DNA of 8,118 nucleotides, taken from Candidatus Bathyarchaeota archaeon. Its GTDB lineage: Archaea; Thermoproteota; Bathyarchaeia; Bathyarchaeales; B26-1. This document shows, piece after piece, positions 1 to 5,266 of the stretch. Position 1 is the first letter of the stretch; the number at the start of each line of letters is the position of its first letter. The position numbers and the translations under genes are program-made. The stretch lies in NCBI GenBank assembly GCA_018396795.1, contig JAGTRH010000057.1, positions 1 through 8,118 of the forward strand. The letters are read 5' to 3'. Below the pieces are notes generated by a model, which saw only the letters and a list, made by a program, of their open reading frames with translations, searched no databases and had not been told where the DNA came from.

Positions 1-65
1 TCAGCGTGTTTGCAATTGGACGATTAAATTCACTGAAAAATCTAAAAAATAAAAACTCCGGATAA
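1..65 (+). CDS. Possible 3' tail of an upstream gene (partial)
   Basis: The frame beginning at base 3 is open from the window edge to a TAA at 63-65 and would encode about 20 residues, ending in SLKNLKNKNSG. A second frame (from base 2) is also open to a stop near base 52, so which frame, if either, is coding cannot be decided. The stretch is too short to recognise a family. It is listed only because a gene ending here would fit the position of the glycosylase promoter downstream. Low confidence. Confidence 0.2.
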   Translation, partial: SVFAIGRLNSLKNLKNKNSG

Positions 66-76
66 AACGTAAAGAT

Positions 77-86
77 AATTTTAAAG
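77..86 (+). promoter_or_regulatory. Candidate archaeal TATA box for the uracil-DNA glycosylase gene
   Basis: The A/T-rich element AATTTTAAAG is preceded by purine-rich sequence (GTAAAGAT) that could serve as a BRE. It lies 34-43 bases ahead of the ATG at 120, so a start site about 25 bases downstream would leave a leader of only about 10-15 bases. No Shine-Dalgarno motif is visible in that stretch, which fits a nearly leaderless mRNA. The region is A/T-rich overall, so this is a positional inference. Confidence 0.3.
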
Positions 87-119
87 AATTTTTCGCAATA
101 GTTATATTGGTTAGAATAA

Positions 120-725
120 ATGGTCTCAGAATTACAGTCAAAACATGAGGTTTTCCAGCAATTAATAGCAGAGGTAAGTGAGTGTAAAAGATGCGAGCTT
201 TGGAGGGTTCGCAGAAAACCCGTTCTGGGCGATGGAAATGTTAACACGTCTACAGTCTTTATTGGTGAGGCACCGGGATACTGGGAGGATATTAAGGGCA
301 AACCATTTGTCGGCTCCGCCGGAAATCTATTAAACAGAATCCTGGAAGAGGTTGGAATTTCAAGGAATGATATTTACATAACGAATGTTGTAAAGTGCAG
401 GCCTCCGGGGAACAGGGATCCACGCCAAGAGGAAATAGAAGCATGCCGCAATTATCTAGATAGACAGTTAGATGCAATAAGACCAAGTATTATTGTAACT
501 CTCGGCCGTCACTCAACTGCATACATATTTTTAAAGGCGGGTATACCCTTCAAATCAATTAGTGAAAGCCAAGGAAAAGTTTACGAGACAAGATTCTGGG
601 AAACAAAAACCTATATAGTTGTTTCATATCATCCAGCCGCAGCCTTATATAATGTAAAGCTCGAGAAAGAAATAGAGAAAGCTCTGAGAGTTGTGAAAAT
701 GATCCAAAATGGAAAATACTTTTAA
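120..725 (+). CDS. Type 4 (thermostable, Fe-S) uracil-DNA glycosylase
   Basis: This enzyme removes uracil, arising mostly from cytosine deamination, from DNA as the first step of base excision repair. The 201-residue product has the family 4 layout. Motif A is GEAPGYWED (49-57), followed by GKPFVGSAG (60-68), which together form the uracil-binding and water-activating loop. Motif B is SYHPAAALYN (169-178), with the catalytic-site His171. Four cysteines (C22, C25, C93 and C109, in a CxxC...C-x15-C pattern) match the [4Fe-4S] ligands of this family, and length is normal. The ATG at 120 is supported by the usual N-terminal distance to the first CxxC. No Shine-Dalgarno precedes it. The following gene is 173 bases away with its own promoter, so the gene is probably transcribed alone. 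Family assignment is firm; the biological role is inferred from the family. Confidence 0.95.
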   Translation: MVSELQSKHEVFQQLIAEVSECKRCELWRVRRKPVLGDGNVNTSTVFIGEAPGYWEDIKGKPFVGSAGNLLNRILEEVGISRNDIYITNVVKCRPPGNRDPRQEEIEACRNYLDRQLDAIRPSIIVTLGRHSTAYIFLKAGIPFKSISESQGKVYETRFWETKTYIVVSYHPAAALYNVKLEKEIEKALRVVKMIQNGKYF

Positions 726-732
726 AATGGCA

Positions 733-792
733 CCTCTAAAAAATATGTCATGCATTTAGGAGGGAAATCACTTTATTCCGAACTTATTTTTT
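733..792 (+). terminator. Candidate terminator region after the uracil-DNA glycosylase gene
   Basis: Shortly after the stop codon an imperfect stem can form between CCTCTAAA (733-740) and TTTAGGAGG (755-763), with one bulged G and a 14-base loop. A run of six T follows at 787-792. Archaeal termination depends mainly on U-rich tracts, so the T-run is the more relevant part and the stem may be chance. The GGAGG inside the stem has no start codon at a usable distance. Confidence 0.3.
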
Positions 793-814
793 AGGGAATG
801 CTGGAGATAGAAAT

Positions 815-874
815 ATGAGACTTGCAGGAGTAGCAACCCTTAAGGAAAAAGCATTATATACCATCCTTGAATAA
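815..874 (+). CDS. Possible tiny ORF (19 residues) ahead of the TIM-barrel gene
   Basis: An ATG at 815 is preceded, at 6 bases, by GGAGAT (803-808), a fair match to the archaeal Shine-Dalgarno. It encodes MRLAGVATLKEKALYTILE and stops at 872-874, 24 bases before the next gene. The frame is open further upstream (from about 740) without another good start. The proposed TATA box of the next gene lies inside it, which argues against both being real at once. No family is recognised. It may be chance, a leader peptide, or the remnant of a lost gene. Confidence 0.15.
   Translation: MRLAGVATLKEKALYTILE
844..860 (+). promoter_or_regulatory. Candidate BRE/TATA promoter for the sugar isomerase-like gene
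   Basis: A purine-rich GGAAAAAGC (844-852) runs straight into ATTATATA (853-860), which resembles a BRE plus box A arrangement. Transcription would start near 880-886, giving a leader of about 15 bases that contains the ribosome-binding motif just ahead of the ATG at 899. This is the best-looking promoter on the left half of the window. Confidence 0.45.
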
Positions 875-884
875 AATGGGTTTA

Positions 885-891
885 AAGGTGA
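885..891 (+). promoter_or_regulatory. Ribosome binding site for the sugar isomerase-like gene
   Basis: AAGGTGATA just upstream (core AGGTGAT, 885-891) is a strong match to the complement of the archaeal 16S rRNA 3' end (AGGTGATC). It sits 7 bases ahead of the ATG at 899 and supports that start. The ATG at 876 is out of frame. Confidence 0.6.
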
Positions 892-898
892 TAAATAT

Positions 899-1726
899 AT
901 GTTTGTGGGCTTTCTCACAGCTCCATTAAGAGATTGGCCACTCCGGAAAGTTATTGATTGGGCTTCTACGAATGGATTTTTAGGCTTAGAAATTCTTGTC
1001 TCACCAACCCTTAAACAGATCGAAATTAGCAGAGTCTTAAACGGTGGAGCCGGAGAGGTAAGACGATTATTCACTGAAAGAAATATTAAAATATCAAGTT
1101 TAGCCTTCTATAGCATAAGGATTCTTGAAGACCTAGATGAACAGAAATTTCTCTTAAAGGTTATTGAGGCAGCTTCAACACTAGATGTTGATGTTGTATG
1201 CACCTTAGGTGGCGGACCAGTTAAAGGCAAAGATAAAATGCAGACTCTAAAAGAAGATTTTCCAAGGATTTTCGGTCCAATTGTTGATGCAGCTGGGGAG
1301 CAAGGCATAAGAATAGCCTTAGAAAATTGGTATGCGACAAATCTTCAAGGTTTAGATCACTTTGAAACTGCATTTGAAAATATTTCTAGCAGGGCTTTAG
1401 GTTTAAACTTTGATCCATCCCACCTTTTCTGGCAACAAATAGATTATATTGAGGCAGTATATAAATTCGGGGATAGAATTTATCACACTCATGCTAAAGA
1501 TACAGAGATACTGCCATTTAAACTTAGAACTGTTGGCGTCTTAGGCAGGGGCTGGTGGAGATATAGAATACCAGGTTGGGGCGGAATAAACTGGCGAGCA
1601 TACATTACAGCGCTTAAAGATGTCGGCTACGACTATGTGCTCAGCATCGAACATGAAGATCAATTCTTCGGCCCTGAAGACGGCTTAGTAAACGGCAGAA
1701 AATTCCTAGAAAATCTTCTCACTTAA
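899..1726 (+). CDS. Sugar phosphate isomerase/epimerase-like TIM-barrel protein
   Basis: This 275-residue protein belongs to the xylose-isomerase-like TIM barrel superfamily (AP endonuclease 2 family), which includes IolE, hydroxypyruvate isomerase and ketose 3-epimerases. It should be a cytosolic metal-dependent enzyme acting on a small sugar or keto-acid. Barrel strands and likely metal ligands are visible: E31 in GLEILV, E142 in IALENW, D172 and H175 in NFDPSHLFW, H198 and D201 in YHTHAKDTE, and E251 in LSIEHED. The E142/D172/H198/E251 set matches the usual four metal ligands. The segment from about 218 to 232 (GWWRYRIPGWGGINW) is typical of a subgroup often annotated as sugar phosphate isomerase/epimerase. 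Length is complete, and the start has a strong Shine-Dalgarno. The neighbours do not reveal a substrate. Fold and enzyme class are well supported; the substrate is unknown. Confidence 0.88.
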   Translation: MFVGFLTAPLRDWPLRKVIDWASTNGFLGLEILVSPTLKQIEISRVLNGGAGEVRRLFTERNIKISSLAFYSIRILEDLDEQKFLLKVIEAASTLDVDVVCTLGGGPVKGKDKMQTLKEDFPRIFGPIVDAAGEQGIRIALENWYATNLQGLDHFETAFENISSRALGLNFDPSHLFWQQIDYIEAVYKFGDRIYHTHAKDTEILPFKLRTVGVLGRGWWRYRIPGWGGINWRAYITALKDVGYDYVLSIEHEDQFFGPEDGLVNGRKFLENLLT

Positions 1727-1732
1727 ATGTAA

Positions 1733-1753
1733 AATCAGTCTATATTACTGGTT
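1733..1753. terminator. Candidate hairpin between convergent genes
   Basis: The 25-base gap between the TIM-barrel gene and the convergent ACT gene holds AATCAGT (1733-1739) and ACTGGTT (1747-1753). These pair as a 7-base stem with one G-U wobble and a 7-base loop. The last two bases fall in the ACT stop codon. Poly-T is weak on both sides: four T on the minus strand, and five T at 1763-1767 on the plus strand. It may help separate the two converging transcripts, but archaeal terminators do not require hairpins. Confidence 0.3.
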
Positions 1754-2417
1754 ACATTAGGCTTTTTCTGGCGCTTGATATTAGATCAGCGAGTATGCCA
1801 TAAACCTTTGCTGAATCCTCCATCTTAAGCACTATTACGGTCTCAGTGTAGCAACTTATAGTTTCCTCTATGTTTATTTGTCTTCTTGATATAGCGTTAT
1901 AGAACATCATAATGCAACCAGGTGTATCTACAATTTCTCTCGGACTCTGAATTATTACTGCCGCCAAATTCAGCTTCTCATCCAGTATTCCAGTATCTTC
2001 AAATCTTGAGCGGATATTACCGAATATCCTCTGATCAGTTATTAATGTTAAAGCTGTTGCACCCTCAAGAACTTGAAAGAAGGCCTCAGGAAACTCTGCC
2101 GGTATTAACCTAACCCTCTCAAGATTTCTCCTAGTCTTCTCAAGCGATAATTTTGCTAAATTAGTTCGAATTGTTATGACGCTATTAGCTATGATCTTCA
2201 AACGTTCTTCGGAGGGCTTATACTTTACTTTAGCGCGCTTAACTGAGGTTATTGTACCCTCTAGAGTTACTTTCCTCCCTAAAATTTCCTCAGCCTTCGG
2301 CTTCAGTATGCGAGCAACCGCACTTAAGTTTGCATAGCCCCTTTCAATGGCATCTTGAATCGAGGGGTCGCCCTCTATAAGGTAATGGATAATTTTCGCT
2401 AATGATAACTCGGCCAA
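1752..2417 (-). CDS. ACT-domain protein, putative amino-acid-responsive regulator
   Basis: This 221-residue protein has no catalytic domain that I recognise. Residues 1-65 are helical and contain an N-terminal block seen in uncharacterised archaeal proteins (EGDPSIQDAIERGYANLSAVARIL). I infer this to be an HTH-like or adaptor segment. Residues about 75-130 could be a divergent first ACT-type fold. Residues about 148-215 are a clear ACT domain of the aspartokinase kind: IVDTPGCIMMFYNAI (162-176), then INIEETISCYTETVIVLKME (181-200). ACT domains bind amino acids and control enzymes or transcription. No signal peptide or membrane segment is seen. The start is TTG, with AGGTGG 6 bases ahead; the frame is closed by a stop 21 bases upstream and offers no ATG. 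Divergent placement from argG suggests, but does not show, a role in arginine or carbamoyl phosphate control. Confidence 0.8.
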   Translation of the reverse strand: MAELSLAKIIHYLIEGDPSIQDAIERGYANLSAVARILKPKAEEILGRKVTLEGTITSVKRAKVKYKPSEERLKIIANSVITIRTNLAKLSLEKTRRNLERVRLIPAEFPEAFFQVLEGATALTLITDQRIFGNIRSRFEDTGILDEKLNLAAVIIQSPREIVDTPGCIMMFYNAISRRQINIEETISCYTETVIVLKMEDSAKVYGILADLISSARKSLM

Positions 2418-2425
2418 TTTTGGCC
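2412..2425. promoter_or_regulatory. Perfect 6+6 inverted repeat over the ACT-gene start codon
   Basis: GGCCAA (2412-2417) and TTGGCC (2420-2425) form an exact inverted repeat with a 2-base spacer. On the minus strand it covers the TTG start (2417-2415) and the end of the AGGTGG ribosome-binding motif (2429-2424). As DNA it could be a dimer-binding operator. As RNA, five G/C-rich pairs around a 4-base loop (AAAU) could hide the start codon. Either reading points to control of the ACT gene, but a 12-base-arm palindrome can also arise by chance. Confidence 0.4.
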
Positions 2426-2429
2426 ACCT
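2424..2429 (-). promoter_or_regulatory. Ribosome binding site of the ACT-domain gene
   Basis: On the minus strand AGGTGG ends 6 bases before the TTG start at 2417. It matches AGGTG of the archaeal anti-Shine-Dalgarno complement and decides the choice of the TTG start. It overlaps the inverted repeat described at 2412-2425. Confidence 0.5.
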
Positions 2430-2465
2430 AAAACTCCTTTAAGCCACGATTTTAGTCAAAAAGCA

Positions 2466-2476
2466 CATATATTTAA
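2466..2476. promoter_or_regulatory. Shared A/T box of the divergent ACT gene / argG promoters
   Basis: The element CATATATTTAA lies in the middle of the 90-base divergent gap and reads as a TATA box on both strands: ATATATTTA forward and TTAAATATATG reverse. Forward initiation would fall near 2496, just ahead of the argG start region. Reverse initiation would fall near 2446, about 28 bases ahead of the ACT-gene start. Purine-rich AAAAAG (2458-2463) is a possible BRE for argG. One box serving both directions would make the two genes compete for, or share, control; two separate boxes nearby cannot be excluded. Confidence 0.45.
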
Positions 2477-2507
2477 TTCTTATCTTTTTCACCAGTTGAA
2501 TGTTTAA

Positions 2508-3728
2508 GTGGGAGCGTTAATAGTCTTGAGAAAAAAGATAGTCTTAGCCTACTCAGGCGGCTTAGATACATCTGTACTTATAAAGTGGCTCCAGCAAAAA
2601 TATGATGCGGATGTTATAACAGTAACATTAGATGTTGGTCAAAAAGAGGATCTAAAGGCTATTGAAGAGAAAGCTCTTAATCTTGGCGTTCTGAAACACT
2701 ACTCAATTGATGCAAAAGAAGAGTTCGCCATGAGCTACGTTTTCCCAGCTATCAAGGCCAACGCGCTTTATGAGGGAAAGTATCCGGTTAGTACGTCTCT
2801 GTCTAGACCGTTGATAGCCTCAAAGCTCGTCGAAGTTGCTGAGAAAGAAGGCGCGGATACCGTTGCCCACGGATGCACTGGTAAAGGTAATGATCAAGTT
2901 CGTATAGAAGTTTCCGTAAAAGCTCTAAACCCGAATCTTAAAGTTATAGCGCCAGTCAGAGAGTGGAATATGACTAGAGATGCTGAAATAGAGTTTGCTA
3001 AGAAACATGGCATACCGATCTCAGTAGATAAAGGTAAACCCTACAGTATAGATCAGAACTTGTGGGGCCGATCAGTAGAATGCGGAATACTTGAGTATCC
3101 AGATAAGGAACCTCCTGAAGATGCTTTCGAGTGGACAATCTCACCGGATAAAGCACCTAATGAACCTGAATACTTGAACATAGAGTTCGAAGACGGTGTT
3201 CCAAAGGCCATTAATAGTAGGAGCATGAAACCAGTTGATTTAATAGAGACTCTAAATAATATTGCTGGAAAACACGGCGTTGGACGAATAGATCACATAG
3301 AAGACCGTCTAGTTGGAATAAAATCCCGGGAGGTTTATGAGTGCCCAGCAGCAACGGTTCTCATAGAGTCTCATAAGGACCTTGAAAAACTAGTCTTAAC
3401 CAGACATGAAATCTTGTTTAAGCAATATGTTGACGCGGAATGGACTTTTCTTGTCTATGCTGGTTTATGGATGGAACCTTTAAAAGAGGATCTAGATGCA
3501 TTCATTAACAAGACGCAAGAGAGAGTTACTGGCGAAGTTAAAGTGAAACTCTATAAAGGTAGCGCACAGGTTGTCGGACGCTCCTCACCATATTCGCTAT
3601 ATGATATTCACCTAGCCACATACAACATTGATACCACATTTGATCAAGCTTCCTCGGCAGGATTCATCGAGCTCTGGGGTCTGCCAACCAGGGTTGCGAA
3701 AGCTCTCAAGAGAATTAAAAAGGGCTGA
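2508..3728 (+). CDS. argG: Argininosuccinate synthase
   Basis: This enzyme joins citrulline and aspartate, using ATP (to AMP and PPi), to give argininosuccinate, the penultimate step of arginine synthesis. The protein is cytosolic and usually a homotetramer. The first open GTG gives 406 residues. The PP-loop ATP site is LAYSGGLDTS (13-22). Family blocks include VAHGCTGKGNDQVRIE, the aspartate/citrulline-binding region, and YSIDQNLWGRSVECG in the middle. The C-terminal helix, involved in oligomerisation, is intact. Start choice is uncertain: a TTG at 2526 would give MRKKIVLAYSGG, the normal N-terminus of the family (400 residues), with GGAG (2511-2514) 11 bases ahead. The GTG adds six residues and would be nearly leaderless. 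It heads a tight run with argH, carA and carB and is divergent from an ACT-domain gene. Confidence 0.97.
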   Translation: MGALIVLRKKIVLAYSGGLDTSVLIKWLQQKYDADVITVTLDVGQKEDLKAIEEKALNLGVLKHYSIDAKEEFAMSYVFPAIKANALYEGKYPVSTSLSRPLIASKLVEVAEKEGADTVAHGCTGKGNDQVRIEVSVKALNPNLKVIAPVREWNMTRDAEIEFAKKHGIPISVDKGKPYSIDQNLWGRSVECGILEYPDKEPPEDAFEWTISPDKAPNEPEYLNIEFEDGVPKAINSRSMKPVDLIETLNNIAGKHGVGRIDHIEDRLVGIKSREVYECPAATVLIESHKDLEKLVLTRHEILFKQYVDAEWTFLVYAGLWMEPLKEDLDAFINKTQERVTGEVKVKLYKGSAQVVGRSSPYSLYDIHLATYNIDTTFDQASSAGFIELWGLPTRVAKALKRIKKG

Positions 3729-3734
3729 GAATAA

Positions 3735-5240
3735 ATGTCTGATCTCTTAAGGGGTGGCAGACTCTCGGCGGCAAGAAAAGACATTACAGAGTTTACTTCA
3801 TCGATAAAGAGCGATGCTAAACTGCTCAAGCATGTCGTACAAATTAATAAGGCTCATGTGATAATGCTGATAGAAAATGGAATAATCCACAGGGACCATG
3901 GATCAAAAATTCTCGAAGCATTATCAAGTTTAGAGGATAAATGGACTCTTATGCCCGATGTCGAAGATGTTCATATATTTGTTGAAGAGGAGGTTATAAA
4001 AAGAGTAGGGATGGATATTGGCGGAAACCTTAACCTTGCCAAAAGCAGGAACGATCAAGTTGCAACAGCAATAAGAATGGCTCTTCGGGAAGAATTACTC
4101 CACATTATGGAGACAATATTCACCCTTCAAGAATCTTTGATAGAATTGGCAGAGAAAAATATTGAGGTGGTTGTTCCAGGATACACTCATCTGCAGCCAG
4201 CCCAGCCCACAACATTCGCCCACTATATACTAGCCCAATTCGATATTCTAGAAAGGAATCTTAAAAGGCTGACTAATGCCTATAAAAGTGTTAACTTATG
4301 CCCAATGGGTGCGGGTGCGTTGGCTACAACAAGCTTCCCAATTAGCCGTGAAAGGGTCGCTGATCTTCTAGGTTTCAATGGGCTCATCGAAAATTCCATT
4401 GATGCAGTAAGCTCAAGAGACTTCTTATTGGAAACTTTAGCAGCATTATCAATAATGGCCGTGGATATAAGCCGCTTCGTTGAAGATTTGATCATATGGT
4501 CTTCTATGGAGTTCAGTATAATAGATCTACCTGATGAATTTACATCCACAAGTAGCATAATGCCTCAAAAGAAGAATCCAGAGATACTTGAGGTTATAAG
4601 GGCTAGGATGGGGTTAGTTTTAAGCGATTTTACAGCTGCATCAATAATATTGAAGGGGCTACCATCAACCTATAACTTGGACTTTCAGGAGGCTACTCCA
4701 AAGCTTTGGGATGCAATTGAAGTTATATTTAAGTCATTATGGATGCTTTCCGAGGTAATCCGGAATCTAAAAGTTAAGGAGGATGCCATGAAGAAGCCAT
4801 TTTTAAGCTTTTTGACGGCGACGGAAGTTGCGAATATGCTCACTAGAAACTACGGTGTTCCCTTTAGAATAGCTCATAGGATTGTAGGCGCCCTAGTTAA
4901 AGCATTAATAGATGATGGGAAAACTCTCCTCGATGCAACGCCTGAATACTTAACAAAAGTCTCTGCAGAACACCTCAATCTACCATTAATTGTCAAAACC
5001 GAGGAACTGAGCAGAGCTCTTGATCTAGCTGGCTTTATAGAATCTCATAGTGTTAGGGGAGGTCCTTCCAAGAAGGAGGTTGAACGAATGATTTTAACGA
5101 GAAAGAAACTACTCAGCGATTATAGAGGTGAAGTGCTCTCAATGAGACGACAGATCGAAAGTGCGATGGTCACTCTTAACTCCATTACTGAATCCTACGT
5201 AATTCAAAGGTCCTTATCGAGCATGATGAGACAACCATAA
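3735..5240 (+). CDS. argH: Argininosuccinate lyase
   Basis: This enzyme splits argininosuccinate into arginine and fumarate, the last step of arginine synthesis. It is a cytosolic homotetramer of the fumarase/aspartase superfamily with composite active sites. The 501 residues are slightly longer than the usual 450-480. Visible motifs are SRNDQVAT (104-111), PGYTHLQPAQPTTFAHY (148-164, with H152 as the likely catalytic residue of the conserved T-H pair) and the signature loop SSIMPQKKNPE (273-283). Two positions depart from the common consensus. The GKLHTGRSRND block reads GNLNLAKSRND, so the usual His is Asn100, and the Gly before the catalytic-loop serines is Thr272. The start is the ATG 6 bases after argG, with no strong Shine-Dalgarno, which suggests translational coupling. 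Identity is firm; the deviations may be normal for this lineage. Confidence 0.96.
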   Translation: MSDLLRGGRLSAARKDITEFTSSIKSDAKLLKHVVQINKAHVIMLIENGIIHRDHGSKILEALSSLEDKWTLMPDVEDVHIFVEEEVIKRVGMDIGGNLNLAKSRNDQVATAIRMALREELLHIMETIFTLQESLIELAEKNIEVVVPGYTHLQPAQPTTFAHYILAQFDILERNLKRLTNAYKSVNLCPMGAGALATTSFPISRERVADLLGFNGLIENSIDAVSSRDFLLETLAALSIMAVDISRFVEDLIIWSSMEFSIIDLPDEFTSTSSIMPQKKNPEILEVIRARMGLVLSDFTAASIILKGLPSTYNLDFQEATPKLWDAIEVIFKSLWMLSEVIRNLKVKEDAMKKPFLSFLTATEVANMLTRNYGVPFRIAHRIVGALVKALIDDGKTLLDATPEYLTKVSAEHLNLPLIVKTEELSRALDLAGFIESHSVRGGPSKKEVERMILTRKKLLSDYRGEVLSMRRQIESAMVTLNSITESYVIQRSLSSMMRQP

Positions 5241-5241
5241 A

Positions 5242-5252
5242 GTTTAAATTTT
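5242..5252 (+). promoter_or_regulatory. Weak candidate internal promoter ahead of carA
   Basis: AGTTTAAATTT directly after the argH stop resembles an archaeal TATA box. Initiation would fall near 5268-5275, at or just before the carA start. It could give carAB some expression independent of argGH, which would make sense because carbamoyl phosphate also feeds pyrimidines. The A/T-rich background makes this uncertain. Confidence 0.25.
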
Positions 5253-5266
5253 CGATTGACTAGTGC

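Noticed and set aside
756..764. Strong Shine-Dalgarno-like TAGGAGGG
   Set aside because: No ATG, GTG or TTG follows at 5-12 bases. The only ATG nearby (750) is upstream and opens a 14-codon ORF, so it is not a usable ribosome-binding site.
784..1074. Minus-strand open frame of 96 codons opposite the start of the TIM-barrel gene
   Set aside because: It lies antisense to a well-supported gene, has no recognisable family pattern, and its product is rich in Ser, Pro and Leu, as expected from a shadow frame.
4280..4558. Minus-strand open frame of 92 codons inside argH
   Set aside because: Fully antisense to the conserved core of ArgH (including the signature loop region), with no family resemblance; a shadow of the real gene.
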